A stretch of DNA of 64,000 nucleotides from Sphingomonas sp. GTDB lineage: Bacteria; Pseudomonadota; Alphaproteobacteria; Sphingomonadales; Sphingomonadaceae. Below, piece after piece: positions 1 to 8,648 of this stretch (the stretch's first letter is position 1; the number at the start of each line of letters is the position of its first letter). Under the pieces are notes generated by a model, which did no database searches, was not told where the DNA came from, and saw nothing but the letters and a program-made list of their open reading frames with translations. Position numbers and translations under genes: made by a program. The stretch lies in the NCBI GenBank assembly GCA_025936675.1, contig JAICSX010000004.1:24865-88864 (forward strand), written 5' to 3'.

Positions 1-1109
1 ACTTCGCCGGGAAGGCTGACCGCGCCATAACTCATCACAGCCCCGACAGCCGTCGCTGCGATCATCTGCCCCAGCGTAGGCTCGAGCCCGAGCCAATGCG
101 CGACATAGAAGGCGACCGCCGTGTTCATCGCCGGGCCAGTTGCGCGATAGAGCGCGACAGCGATGGGCAAAGTTACGTCGGCAACTTCGTCGCGCACCCC
201 GATGGGCCGTGCCGCGGCGAGCATCGCCGGAAGGCATGCCAGAGACGAGCGCGTCGAAATGGCGACGGCTTGCGGAGCAACCTGCTCGCGCGTGAAGGGC
301 CCCATCCTGACGTCGCTGAATATCGCCGCCAAAGGGTAAGCGGCCAGGGTCACGAGAACGCCGATGGCCGAGATAATCACGATATAGTGGCCAAGCCCCG
401 CGAACGCCGCACCGCCCGCCGCCGAACCGACGCCGAATGCCAGCGCGAAAACGCCGAGCGGCGCAATCGCCAAGACCCAGCCGATGATGACGATCAGCGC
501 ATCGCCGGTCGCTTCAAAGAAATTGACGACGATCTCGCGGCCACTCGCTTTCACACGCGTGAGCGCAAGCGCGAACAGCAAGGTGAAAACGGTCAGCGGC
601 AGGATGTCGCCGTTGGTCGCCGCAGCGACCGCATTGGGCGGGATGACTCCCTTGAAGAACTCGGCTGCCCCGGGGAGCGGCCCCGACGTCTTTTGCTCGA
701 CGCTGCCGAGCGCCGCCTGGAGCAGTCCTGCAGTATGCCGCGATAGCGGAAAGGCATGGGTCAGCAGCAGCACCGCAATCGCCCCGAACACTGCAGAGCC
801 CGTGCAGATAATGACGATCCATAACACCGCCTTGCCGGCGATCCGGCCCGCCTGGGCGGCCTCGGCGCTCCTGGCGATTCCAACCACCAGCAAGGCAACG
901 ACCAGCGGGGTGACGGTCATCTTCAGCGCATTAAGCCACAAGGTGCCGACGAACGACGCGATGTTCAGCGCGGCGTCGCGGGGCGCCGGCGCGAGACCGC
1001 CGGCGAGCATCCCCGCCGCGAGGCCCACCACCAGCGCCGCCAGAGTGTAGTAAGTGCGGAACTTATTTGCGGCCGGCTCCGTCGCCGACGTGCTTCTCGC
1101 CTTCGTCAA
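1..1109 (-). CDS. Dicarboxylate/amino acid:cation symporter (DAACS family), 3' end outside window
   Basis: Inner-membrane secondary transporter that couples uptake of a dicarboxylate or acidic amino acid to Na+ or H+. About 369 codons lie in the window and no stop is reached. The translation shows the family's serine-rich re-entrant hairpin (STRSSLACLP) and a later GPAMNTAV segment at the place of the usual NMDGT signature, among many hydrophobic helices. No ATG lies near the N-terminus in this frame. The best start is a TTG at 1109 that overlaps the TGA stop of the upstream methyltransferase gene, which implies translational coupling. The exact substrate cannot be told from sequence. Confidence 0.85.
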   Translation of the reverse strand, partial: MTKARSTSATEPAANKFRTYYTLAALVVGLAAGMLAGGLAPAPRDAALNIASFVGTLWLNALKMTVTPLVVALLVVGIARSAEAAQAGRIAGKAVLWIVIICTGSAVFGAIAVLLLTHAFPLSRHTAGLLQAALGSVEQKTSGPLPGAAEFFKGVIPPNAVAAATNGDILPLTVFTLLFALALTRVKASGREIVVNFFEATGDALIVIIGWVLAIAPLGVFALAFGVGSAAGGAAFAGLGHYIVIISAIGVLVTLAAYPLAAIFSDVRMGPFTREQVAPQAVAISTRSSLACLPAMLAAARPIGVRDEVADVTLPIAVALYRATGPAMNTAVAFYVAHWLGLEPTLGQMIAATAVGAVMSYGAVSLPGE

Positions 1110-1870
1110 CGCGGCTTCTTGAACACAAATACGAAGCGGTCCGTCTTACCGCGCACCTTGGGATCGAAGACCAACAGGCTGTGGTCGTCGCCCGGGTTGC
1201 GAAGGACGTCGCTGCTCTTCACGAACACGAACCCCGCGCGCTTGAAATCCGCCTTCACGACGGCCGGATCGATCCGGTGCATCTTCTCAACGGTGGCACG
1301 GGTATCGCTATTCGGGTTGGCGATATGATCGATCACCCCGATTACGGCGCCGGGCTTCATCGATTCATAAACGGCCTTCAGGAAGGCGTTCGGATCCATC
1401 TCAGGGATCTTGTACTTGTCGTTCTGCCAATAAGTGTCGTGATAATTGTCGTTTAGGATCACGAGGTCGGCATAGTTCTTCGGCAGGTCCGGCGCTTCGA
1501 ACGGCGAAACCATGATCGAGACGTTGGGATTCTTGGCCGCGAAAGCCTCGAACGTTGCCTTGGTCTTGTCGTTGTAGAACTGCGTCGGCTCCCACACCGT
1601 ATCGTGGCCCTTGGGGCCGACAACCGGCGCCATGATCTCCGCCCAGTATGCATTGCCGCCGAACAGATCGAGCACCTTCATTCCGGGCCTCAAGCCGAGG
1701 AAGGCGAGCACCTGCGCGGGCTTGCGGCCCTCGTCGAGCTTGACGTTGTCGGGGTTGCGATCTTTTGCCGCCACCGCTGCGGCGATGGCTGGAGAGGCAA
1801 CGGCCGGTGTGGCTGCAATCGGAACCGCGATGAGCGCGAGCGAGACGGCAAGAGCGTTGAAAGTGCGCAT
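1106..1870 (-). CDS. Exported class I methyltransferase-fold protein (COG4798-like)
   Basis: 254-residue protein with a clear Sec signal peptide (MRTFNALAVSLALIAVP, cleavage near ATPAVA). It then has a Rossmann methyltransferase fold with motif I LDLFGGNAYWAE and a post-motif segment LVILNDNYHDTYW. The ATG at 1870 follows a GGGGGAAG ribosome site. An upstream in-frame extension exists but would bury the signal peptide. Family members are annotated as predicted methyltransferases, yet SAM is cytoplasmic, so activity outside the inner membrane is doubtful. A clear paralog lies at 51181-51939, with the same ending (GDDH, then FDP..RG.TD). It probably shares a transcript with the symporter it overlaps. 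Confidence 0.8.
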   Translation of the reverse strand: MRTFNALAVSLALIAVPIAATPAVASPAIAAAVAAKDRNPDNVKLDEGRKPAQVLAFLGLRPGMKVLDLFGGNAYWAEIMAPVVGPKGHDTVWEPTQFYNDKTKATFEAFAAKNPNVSIMVSPFEAPDLPKNYADLVILNDNYHDTYWQNDKYKIPEMDPNAFLKAVYESMKPGAVIGVIDHIANPNSDTRATVEKMHRIDPAVVKADFKRAGFVFVKSSDVLRNPGDDHSLLVFDPKVRGKTDRFVFVFKKPR

Positions 1871-1988
1871 GTGACTTCCCCCTTGGGACTGCGTGACGGC
1901 TTCTATTCCGCGAGTGGCTGTAGCGCCAGTCGTCACTCGGTCCTCGTTCGCCACTTCAGCAATTTTCGACCAAGAGCAGTTTTCGAGC

Positions 1989-2453
1989 TCAGCCGAACAG
2001 CGCCTTTCGCCGCTCCAGACTGTCCGCGGGCCAGATCTGGCTGCTCTCGTAATAAGCTTCGACAGCGAGCGCGCCTTCCGGCAAACGCACCCACGGCAGC
2101 TTCGAGCGTGTGTAGATGTGGATGTCCGGCTTGACGGCGCCCGGTTCATCGAGCGTTCCGACCCGGACGAAGCGGAGGATGTCGTTCGCGCCGCCGTAGT
2201 TGCTCCACAGCGCAACGTGGCACTCGGGACAGCGCCAGACCTGCTGGCCGCGCCCGCTCTCTGACGGAGTCATCACCGCGACTGGCGAGCCTTTGAGAGT
2301 CTCGACCTCGCTGCTTTCGACCAAAGCATTAATCGCGAACGCGCTTCCCGTCTCCGTCTGGCATGACGTGCAGTGGCAGCAATGAACGAACATCGGCTCA
2401 CGATTCACGCAATAGCGCACGGCGCCGCAGGCACAGCCGCCCTCGCGGGTCAT
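1989..2453 (-). CDS. GFA (CENP-V/glutathione-dependent formaldehyde-activating enzyme) family protein
   Basis: 154-residue zinc protein with the cysteine spacing of the GFA fold: CACGAVRY at the N-terminus, HCCHCTSCQ around residues 24-32, and RCPECH near residue 74. The ATG at 2453 overlaps the TGA of the amine oxidase gene by four bases, so it is translated as a coupled second cistron. An in-frame upstream extension reads back into the oxidase coding region and lacks conserved sequence. Members were named after formaldehyde-glutathione condensation, but most have no proven substrate. Coupling to an amine oxidase, whose reaction gives an aldehyde, is suggestive only. Confidence 0.85.
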   Translation of the reverse strand: MTREGGCACGAVRYCVNREPMFVHCCHCTSCQTETGSAFAINALVESSEVETLKGSPVAVMTPSESGRGQQVWRCPECHVALWSNYGGANDILRFVRVGTLDEPGAVKPDIHIYTRSKLPWVRLPEGALAVEAYYESSQIWPADSLERRKALFG

Positions 2454-4030
2454 ACTGCGCGTGCCTTCGCCATCTCGCTGAGGACATTGAGGGCAGAATG
2501 AGCGGAGCGCGCCGCGCCTTCCTGCCACAGTCCCTGGTAGCTGAGATGCTCACCGGCAAAGATGATCGGCCCTTCTGGTTTCAGCAACTCGGCGTAGGTC
2601 GCCCCCCTGCCGGAGCCGCCTCGTTCGCCGATCTGATCGTCGGGCCAGATCGCACCGACGCCTTCGGAATAGGGCACGAGGCCCCAGCCGACCGTCACGC
2701 CTTTGCTGAGAAGCTTCGAACGGCCGGGATGCAGCGCCTCGATCGATTCCCTGCTGATCTGGAGCCGCTTGGCGTCGCTATAGGACGAGAACTTCTGCGG
2801 ATTGTCCCGATGCGTCCAGCCGGCAACGTAAGCGGCGACCAGCACGCCCTTGGGTGAACCGATCCCGTGCGACGGGTAGAGAATGTTCTCATTCTCGCGG
2901 TCGGTCCAAGCGACCCCGCCGAAGATGTTGTCGTCGGTCTCCCAGAAGCGCGGTGCCTCAAACGCGACCTTGACGCTCGGTAGGTAATTAACGCTCTTAA
3001 AAGCAGCGTTCTTCGCCGGCGAGAAGTCGTTCGGGATTTTCGCGAGCAGGTTCGCGCCCAAGGTGCAGATGCAATAGTCCGCTTCGGTCACCAGCGAACC
3101 CGGCCCATGCTCGATCCGCACGCGGTTTCCGCTGCGGCGGATTGCCTTGACCGGCGAGTGCATCCTGACGAGCGGCTTCACCTGCCCGTAGATCGCGTGC
3201 GCGATGCGATCCATTCCGCCCACGGGCTGGAGCATCGTCGCCTGCATGTCCCAGATGTGCTCGAAGAAATAGGGCAGGCCGATCGCCGGCGAGGGTGCGA
3301 GATCCTTGAAACCCAGCGCCGGAAGCGGCTGCGGAGCTTGGTCGTAACCGCCGCCCTCGACCGCATAACCAGAGCTTCCGTTGGGCCTGTATATGCCGTC
3401 GGCGCCGACGCCCGCGTAAGGCGCGAGGAACTCCCGTACCATCTCCAGCTCATTCTTGGGGACCACGCCGTCCAGCGCCTTGCGGTCGATCGCTTTGGCG
3501 AGCAGCTCGGCCATGTGCCCGCGCAGATCCTCGACCCTTCGGCGTTCCGGATAGACCTTCCCGCCAAAGTCCCAGCCGGCGTTGCGATTGACGTTGATGA
3601 ATGGTTCCAGCTGCACGCCGAACTTGCGCGCGTAGCCGAGGATCACTCGGTGAGTGGACGGGATCCGTGCCGGGCCCGGGTTGAGGTAAAGCCCTGGATC
3701 GAAGGTGGCGATCTGGTCCGGCCGCCCCATTTGCTCGATCTTCGTTCCGCAGCGCACGGTCCAGGCGCGGCCGCCGATCCGGTCACGCGCTTCGAGAACG
3801 GTCACGCGGTAGCCTGCGCGTAGAAGCTCATAGGCCGAGACCAGCCCGGCAATGCCGGCGCCTAGAATAACGACTGACCGGCCTTTGCCGGCGCCCTTCG
3901 GAAGTTCGAACTTCTCCGCGCCTGCCGGTGTCGGAACCGCCAGCCCGAGAGCTTCCATCGTCATGTAAGCGGCGCCAATGCCGCCTGCCCTGCCGATATG
4001 CTCGAGCAGCGCCCTGCGTGTCAGTGCCAT
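2450..4030 (-). CDS. FAD-dependent amine oxidase, probably Tat-exported
   Basis: 526 residues. The N-terminus reads MALTRRALLEHIGRAGG and is followed by a hydrophobic stretch, which resembles a twin-arginine signal (TRRALL), so periplasmic export with bound FAD is likely. The dinucleotide-binding motif VVILGAGIAGLVSAYEL starts near residue 53 and is followed by LEARDRIGGRAW, typical of monoamine-oxidase-like flavoenzymes. The C-terminal FAD-binding segment includes IIFAGEHLS. It would oxidise an amine to an aldehyde or imine with hydrogen peroxide release. The gene heads an operon with the GFA protein (ATGA overlap). The substrate is unknown. Confidence 0.88.
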   Translation of the reverse strand: MALTRRALLEHIGRAGGIGAAYMTMEALGLAVPTPAGAEKFELPKGAGKGRSVVILGAGIAGLVSAYELLRAGYRVTVLEARDRIGGRAWTVRCGTKIEQMGRPDQIATFDPGLYLNPGPARIPSTHRVILGYARKFGVQLEPFINVNRNAGWDFGGKVYPERRRVEDLRGHMAELLAKAIDRKALDGVVPKNELEMVREFLAPYAGVGADGIYRPNGSSGYAVEGGGYDQAPQPLPALGFKDLAPSPAIGLPYFFEHIWDMQATMLQPVGGMDRIAHAIYGQVKPLVRMHSPVKAIRRSGNRVRIEHGPGSLVTEADYCICTLGANLLAKIPNDFSPAKNAAFKSVNYLPSVKVAFEAPRFWETDDNIFGGVAWTDRENENILYPSHGIGSPKGVLVAAYVAGWTHRDNPQKFSSYSDAKRLQISRESIEALHPGRSKLLSKGVTVGWGLVPYSEGVGAIWPDDQIGERGGSGRGATYAELLKPEGPIIFAGEHLSYQGLWQEGAARSAHSALNVLSEMAKARAV

Positions 4031-4177
4031 CGACTCACCCCCTCGTCGTCAATGCCGTCGGCCACCTGACAACAATTCGCGACCACGGGCCAGAAATTTC
4101 GGCTCCGTGCGCATCGGCTCGCTTGTTCGAGCGTTCTTTGCCCTGAACCAATCCTCACATCAGCGGAGAATGAAACG

Positions 4178-4642
4178 ATGGCCGAACATTCAGAAACCAT
4201 CAGCACCTTGAACACCCTGATCGCGACGACGATCGACAGCATCACCGGCTATGAGAATTCAGCCAAGGATGTCGACAATGAGCGCTTCCGCGAGATATTC
4301 CGCCAGCGTGCCGACGATCGCCAGCGCGTCGTCGAGGAATTGCGCAGCGAAGTGCGCCGCCTCGGCGGCAATCCTGAGGACGACGGCTCATTCATGGGCA
4401 AGACCCACCAGCGCTTCGAGGACCTTAAGGCTGCCATCACGGGCGGTGACGACAAGGCAATCATTAACGAGGTCGAGCGCGGCGAAGATTATCTGAAGGA
4501 CAAGTTCGAGACTGCACTCGACAGCGATGCGCTGACCGGAGAGAGCCGCGCGGTCGTCGAGCGTTGCTATCAGTCGGTGCGCTCAGGCCATGACCAGATG
4601 AGCCAGCTGAAGCACGGGATGGAAAGCCCGTCGCACGCCTGA
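4178..4642 (+). CDS. PA2169-family four-helix-bundle protein (DUF2383)
   Basis: 154 residues, wholly helical and highly charged, with the ferritin-like pattern of DUF2383: SAKDVDNERFREIF, then RQRVVEELRSEVRRLGG, a short GSFMGKTHQRFED link and a final helix pair. ATG at 4178 is preceded by AGCGGAGA. It stands alone, divergent from the amine oxidase (147 bp gap) and closed by a strong hairpin. Relatives are often induced under general stress, but no clear EcfG-type promoter is visible upstream. The molecular function is unknown. Confidence 0.85.
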   Translation: MAEHSETISTLNTLIATTIDSITGYENSAKDVDNERFREIFRQRADDRQRVVEELRSEVRRLGGNPEDDGSFMGKTHQRFEDLKAAITGGDDKAIINEVERGEDYLKDKFETALDSDALTGESRAVVERCYQSVRSGHDQMSQLKHGMESPSHA

Positions 4643-4690
4643 AGACAGGCGTTCAGTCGAACCAACCACTCTCTTAATCGGGGGTGGGCG

Positions 4691-4723
4691 CGGGGCGATC
4701 CTCAGGCCAGCGGGATCGCCCCG
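4691..4723. terminator. Strong hairpin between convergent genes (probable bidirectional terminator)
   Basis: Perfect 11-bp stem, cggggcgatcc at 4691-4701 pairing with ggatcgccccg at 4713-4723, with an 11-base loop and ctggttt after it. It lies in the 96-bp gap between the DUF2383 gene (plus) and folE (minus), so it can stop transcription from either side. The U-tract is short. Confidence 0.7.
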
Positions 4724-4738
4724 CTGGTTTGAGGTGCC

Positions 4739-5353
4739 CTAGTAACCCATCAGTGCGAGGACCTCACGGCGGCTGCGCTCGTCCTCGCGGAAGGTGCCCA
4801 TCATCCGGCTGGTCGTCATCATCACGCCAGGTGTCCTGACGCCCCGTGCGGTCATGCACGAATGGCTCGCCTCAAGTACGACGGCGACGCCCTTGGGCTG
4901 AAGATGGTTCCAGATGGCATCGGCGACCTCGGCTGTCAGCCGCTCCTGAACCTGCAGCCGCGAAGCATAGCCGTGGAGCACGCGCGCGAGCTTGCTGATG
5001 CCCACCACGCGATTGTTCGGCAGGTAGGCAATCGCCGCCTTGCCGATGATCGGGGCCATATGATGCTCACAGTGTGACTGGAACGGAATATCCTTCAGAA
5101 GCACGATCTCGTCATAGCCTCCGACCTCGTCGAAGGTGCGGCTTAGGTGGATCGCGGGGTCCTCGGCATAGCCGCGCGCATATTCTTTCCACGCGCGCGC
5201 CACCCGTCGCGGCGTGTCGAGCAGCCCTTCACGAGTCGGATCGTCGCCCGCCCAGCGGATCAGGGTCCGTACCGCATCCGCCACTTCATACGGCACCTCG
5301 ACCGGAGGCGCGGCCTCTACCAAGTCGCCATCGTCAGGGTCGTGTTCACTCAT
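4739..5353 (-). CDS. folE: GTP cyclohydrolase I
   Basis: 204-residue enzyme converting GTP to 7,8-dihydroneopterin triphosphate, the first step of tetrahydrofolate (or queuosine-precursor) synthesis. The zinc and active-site signature HCEHHMAP and the later [14 protein letters not shown] segment are intact. The ATG at 5353 overlaps the TGA of the upstream FAD protein by four bases, so it is coupled. An in-frame extension to 5464 is antisense-like sequence of the upstream gene. A strong hairpin follows the stop. Confidence 0.95.
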   Translation of the reverse strand: MSEHDPDDGDLVEAAPPVEVPYEVADAVRTLIRWAGDDPTREGLLDTPRRVARAWKEYARGYAEDPAIHLSRTFDEVGGYDEIVLLKDIPFQSHCEHHMAPIIGKAAIAYLPNNRVVGISKLARVLHGYASRLQVQERLTAEVADAIWNHLQPKGVAVVLEASHSCMTARGVRTPGVMMTTSRMMGTFREDERSRREVLALMGY

Positions 5354-6675
5354 GCCTTGAGCTCCCGCTCGATGTCCTCCGCGACTGCCGCGGCCTGCTC
5401 GCGAATATCGGGAACCGCGATGATCTCCCAATAGCAGCCTCTGGTTAGAGGCCCGAGCGCCCACAAACGTTCCCCAGCCCGCGACCGCTCATCGACATCG
5501 AGACTGATTCCGAGCGGATCCGGTTGGACCGCCACTGAGTCGAGCAAGCTTCGAAGCAGCGGATCCTTGGAATGCGCGATCGCATGAAGCGGGCCAGTGC
5601 AGTTGAACGCATAATCGAATGTCGTCCGACTTGTCCGATCCGCGCCGCGGGGACGAATTTCCACTTCCAACGCGCCCTCGATTGTCGACGCCGAAACCAC
5701 TCGCCCGGCAATCACTTTGAGCCGGTCCTCGGCAATTAACGCCGTGACCCTGCTCGCGATCGCCGGCGCAATCCGAGAACGGTGCACGTCCCACCAGGCA
5801 CGACCGTGACGCAGAAACCGCCGCTGTTGGTCGACCTCGAGCTCCTGCCAGAGCCGCTGCGTATGCGGTCGAAGGCTGTCGACTGCGGCGCGCCAGCCAA
5901 CTTCCGCGCTCCTGCGGCGCAACCACCTCGCCAGACTGCGCAGGTTGCCGTGCGGCAGTTCCTGCGCATCCACGGGCGCAGGCTCGAATTCGGCGTGCGC
6001 CCGCGGAACGAGGCCGCGGCGGGAGATAGCGAGTATCTTTCCCTCGTAGCCGGCAGCGTCGAGCGAAAGCACCAGGTCAATCATGGTGAGACCGGTGCCC
6101 ACAATCAGCGCGTCGCCTCCCTCCCGGACAAGCTTTTCGGCCGCATGTCGAGCATCAGCCCCCCAGGGGTCGTTGATGAAATAGTTCTCCACGTTCGAAA
6201 ACATCGACAATTCATCAGGCTCCTGGTTGCCGGTGGCCAAGGCAACAGCATCGCCTTCGACAAGCGATCCATCGCCCAAACCGATTTGCCAGCGATCCGC
6301 ATCGCGGCGCGCACTGACCACCTGAGCCTCAATGACGCTCGTCAGGCCACTGGCGACCGCCTCATCGAGGATCCCTCCAAGATAGCGAGCATAAAGCTTG
6401 CGGCGTGCATAGTCGTTACGATCACCGCCATAGCATTCGAAATAGTCCACGAAATCGTCGGGCTTGTCCGGCCAAGCGCTCATGTTCAACGCGCGAACAT
6501 TAAGCAGGTGCGCGTCTTCGGTCGTCGAATAAGCGACGCCGCGCCCAGCCCGGCCGCTTCCGTCGATCAGCACGGACGCGATTCCGCGGCGCGCAAGCTG
6601 GGCCGCGAGGATCGTTCCCGATGCACCGCCACCGACAATTACGACCGCCGCCTGGCGGTCAGATTTCGTAGTCAG
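5350..6675 (-). CDS. FAD/NAD(P)-binding protein with apparent CTG start
   Basis: About 441 residues. It has an N-terminal dinucleotide motif [21 protein letters not shown], a segment [22 protein letters not shown], a second nucleotide site [18 protein letters not shown] and LATGNQEP, which is the layout of the FAD-NAD(P)-binding (NAD_binding_9-like) family. No ATG, GTG or TTG lies between a distant TTG at 6798, deep inside the upstream gene, and the FAD motif. A CTG at 6675 sits six bases after GGAGG and is the best start; it overlaps the upstream gene by 17 bases. It is followed by folE with an ATGA overlap. Substrate unknown. Confidence 0.8.
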   Translation of the reverse strand: MTTKSDRQAAVVIVGGGASGTILAAQLARRGIASVLIDGSGRAGRGVAYSTTEDAHLLNVRALNMSAWPDKPDDFVDYFECYGGDRNDYARRKLYARYLGGILDEAVASGLTSVIEAQVVSARRDADRWQIGLGDGSLVEGDAVALATGNQEPDELSMFSNVENYFINDPWGADARHAAEKLVREGGDALIVGTGLTMIDLVLSLDAAGYEGKILAISRRGLVPRAHAEFEPAPVDAQELPHGNLRSLARWLRRRSAEVGWRAAVDSLRPHTQRLWQELEVDQQRRFLRHGRAWWDVHRSRIAPAIASRVTALIAEDRLKVIAGRVVSASTIEGALEVEIRPRGADRTSRTTFDYAFNCTGPLHAIAHSKDPLLRSLLDSVAVQPDPLGISLDVDERSRAGERLWALGPLTRGCYWEIIAVPDIREQAAAVAEDIERELKA

Positions 6676-6943
6676 GCCAATCCTCCGGATTCGCAGCGCC
6701 CGCTCGACGCTGCTGCATGTGGCGGTACATCCCGTCGATCGTCTTGCCCGCCGTCTGCGTGAAGAAGCCCGGCACGACGGCGTGCACGAGACAAGCAAAG
6801 CCCGCGCCTACCAACTTGACACCGATCGCGATGGCACCGACGCCGTGACCGATCCAGGTCATCCCGAGCGAGCGGGGATGGTCCAGGAACAAACGCCGCG
6901 GCAGATTCGAGCTCGCTTGCTCAGGCGACCGCATCGTTGCCAT
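6659..6943 (-). CDS. DUF6356 family small membrane protein
   Basis: 94 residues: a polar N-terminus (RLFLDHPRSLGMTWIGH), a hydrophobic helix (GVGAIAIGVKLVGAGFACLVHAVV), and a conserved-looking C-terminus PGFFTQTAGKTI followed by an acidic tail. The pattern matches the DUF6356 proteins common in sphingomonads. ATG at 6943 follows an AGGCAGGACA site. A longer in-frame reading to 7264 is low-complexity antisense of the transporter gene and was rejected. First gene of the DUF6356-FAD protein-folE operon. Function unknown. Confidence 0.75.
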   Translation of the reverse strand: MATMRSPEQASSNLPRRLFLDHPRSLGMTWIGHGVGAIAIGVKLVGAGFACLVHAVVPGFFTQTAGKTIDGMYRHMQQRRAGAANPEDWPDYEI

Positions 6944-7017
6944 TGTCCTGCCTTTCCGGGGTCCTTCCGACGCGACCCAATTAGAGGAGACGAAGGTTCT
7001 TTGCCAGTTTCCCACCC

Positions 7018-8034
7018 TCATAGGCCGAGCAGTCGGATGAACATGAAGCTCACCGTTCCGAGCGCCACCAGCGACAGAATGACGGTAATGATGACTCGCG
7101 CGCCCGCCTTGGAAACGGTCCGCACGTCGACACCGAGACCCAGTGCGGCCATGGCAATGACGGTGAGGATCGTCGCAGCTTCGCCAATTGGCGCAAGCGC
7201 CCGTGCAGGAATAACGCCCGCGGAGCGCAATCCTATCATGATCAGAAAACCGATGATAAACCACGGGACGAATTGGTGGAGGGCGGGTCGTCCCGGATCC
7301 GGTCTGTCTCCTGCGGTAAGCTCACCCGGGATCCGGGGTTCTTCACGCAAATTTGCTGAAACGAGTGACAGGACGAGGCAAACCGGACCGAGCATGAGCA
7401 CTCGGATCAGCTTGACCAGCGTTCCGATCTGCACCGCGGCTGCGCCAACCGGCGCCGTCGCAGCAATCACCTGCGGAACGGCGTAGACCGTGAGCCCGGC
7501 AAGCGCTCCATAGGCGACCACCGTCATCCGCAGCATCGCGCCAAGCACCGGCAATAGCAGAACCACGACAACGCCGAGCACGGCGGTGAATGCAATCGAC
7601 GAAGCGACCTCGTCCGCGCTTGCGCCAATTACGGGTGCAACGGCTGCAATCGCGGAGTTGCCGCAGATCGAATTGCCGCAGGCGACGAGCATCGCCAGCC
7701 TCTTCGAGAGACCGAACAAGCGCCCGATGGAGAAGCTTAGCAGGATCGCTCCGGCAACGATCGCGAAGATGGAAACCAGCAAAGTCCAGCCGGCCGCCAT
7801 GATTGTCGCGGCGCTGACCGAAGCGCCGAGCAGGACGACCGCGACCTCGAGCAGCTGCTTCGCGCCGAGATCGATGCCGCGCTTCCATGTCTGTCCCGGC
7901 GTCCACAGAGTGCGGACCGCTGTGCCGATGATGATTGCAAGCACCAGCGCCTCGATCCAGGCTCGCCCGAAGCGAGCCAATTCGAACAGCTGCAACAGAT
8001 AGGCCGCAGCCGAAATCAAGGCGCAAAGCGCCAA
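7018..8034 (-). CDS. YeiH-type putative sulfate exporter family transporter
   Basis: 338 residues with about ten hydrophobic helices and the family landmarks WKRGIDLGAKQLLEVAVVLLGA, LACGNSICGNSAIAA-like (read here as VACGNSICGNS) and HQFVPWFIIGF near the end. The family is annotated as sulfate or anion exporters, with little direct proof. The listed start is TTG at 8034, but its spacing to a Shine-Dalgarno site is poor. Homologous-looking sequence (SYSRAATAVTGILPG) continues upstream in frame to an ATT at 8082, six bases after AGGGGA, so the true start may be that codon. Monocistronic. Confidence 0.82.
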   Translation of the reverse strand: MALCALISAAAYLLQLFELARFGRAWIEALVLAIIIGTAVRTLWTPGQTWKRGIDLGAKQLLEVAVVLLGASVSAATIMAAGWTLLVSIFAIVAGAILLSFSIGRLFGLSKRLAMLVACGNSICGNSAIAAVAPVIGASADEVASSIAFTAVLGVVVVLLLPVLGAMLRMTVVAYGALAGLTVYAVPQVIAATAPVGAAAVQIGTLVKLIRVLMLGPVCLVLSLVSANLREEPRIPGELTAGDRPDPGRPALHQFVPWFIIGFLIMIGLRSAGVIPARALAPIGEAATILTVIAMAALGLGVDVRTVSKAGARVIITVILSLVALGTVSFMFIRLLGL

Positions 8035-8119
8035 TCCTGGAAGTATTCCCGTAACAGCCGTAGCAGCCCGTGAATAACTAATGGGACTTCCCCTGCCTCG
8101 GCCTCAGCATATGGCAATG

Positions 8120-8196
8120 TGGCGACCCCGACTGGATTCGAACCAGTGGCCCTCAGATTAGGAATCTGATGCTCTATCCTGCTGAGCTACGGGGTC
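8120..8196 (-). tRNA. tRNA-Arg (anticodon CCT)
   Basis: On the minus strand a 77-nt cloverleaf is complete: acceptor GACCCCG/CGGGGTC, D-arm GCTC...GAGC, anticodon stem TCAGA/TCTGA around loop TTCCTAA (anticodon CCT), T-arm ACTGG-TTCGAAT-CCAGT, discriminator G and an encoded CCA. It reads rare AGG codons. It lies between DUF1178 and the YeiH gene. Confidence 0.96.
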
Positions 8197-8199
8197 GCT

Positions 8200-8225
8200 G
8201 CGGCGCCCCGAATAGGGGCAGCCGC
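8200..8225 (-). terminator. Hairpin after DUF1178, before tRNA-Arg
   Basis: gcggcgcccc pairs with ggggc-a-gccgc around a five-base loop, giving a 10-bp stem with one bulged A. It falls between the DUF1178 stop (8247) and the tRNA 5' end (8196) on the same strand. It could end the comF-DUF1178 transcript or act as a processing structure for the tRNA. No U-tract is present. Confidence 0.4.
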
Positions 8226-8246
8226 GCGCCCAATCAATTCACCGGC

Positions 8247-8648
8247 TCAATTGAGCTGGTTGGGCGGGGTAACCGGTAGCGGAAGCGGAGCGACCGGCAC
8301 GCCGTCGTCCACGAGAGACTTCGCCTGCTCCAGCGTCGCGTTGCCGTGGACGGGCGAAGCATCGATCTCGCCGCTATGCATGGCTCTGGCGGTGTCGGTG
8401 AAGCTGTCGCCGACCCAGCGTGAATCCTTGAGAAGCTCGGCCTGCATTGCCGCGAGCCTGACGAGCGGATTGTCGGAGCCCTTCTTCGGCACGCGCGGCG
8501 CCATCGGCGCCTTGGCGACCTCCTCCGAGTGGCAGACGGGGCATTGCACGAACCCGCCGGCACGCTGCTCATCGAAGTCGGCGCTCGAACGGAACCAGGC
8601 TTCGAAGGTGCCGCATCCGCTGCCGCACTGGAGATCGAAGACGATCAT
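8247..8648 (-). CDS. DUF1178 family protein
   Basis: 133 residues beginning MIVFDLQCGSGCGTFEAWFRSS and with a zinc-like CPVCHS, the signature of DUF1178, then an MQAELLKDSRWVGDSF block and a proline-rich tail. Start ATG at 8648 overlaps the nitrilase stop by four bases. In many alphaproteobacteria this gene follows grxC and a nitrilase as it does here. Function unknown. Confidence 0.9.
   Translation of the reverse strand: MIVFDLQCGSGCGTFEAWFRSSADFDEQRAGGFVQCPVCHSEEVAKAPMAPRVPKKGSDNPLVRLAAMQAELLKDSRWVGDSFTDTARAMHSGEIDASPVHGNATLEQAKSLVDDGVPVAPLPLPVTPPNQLN

Noticed and set aside
8120..8196. tRNA-Arg(CCT) as an island attachment site
   Set aside because: Neighbouring genes are conserved-looking housekeeping genes and no 3' tRNA repeat was found in the window.
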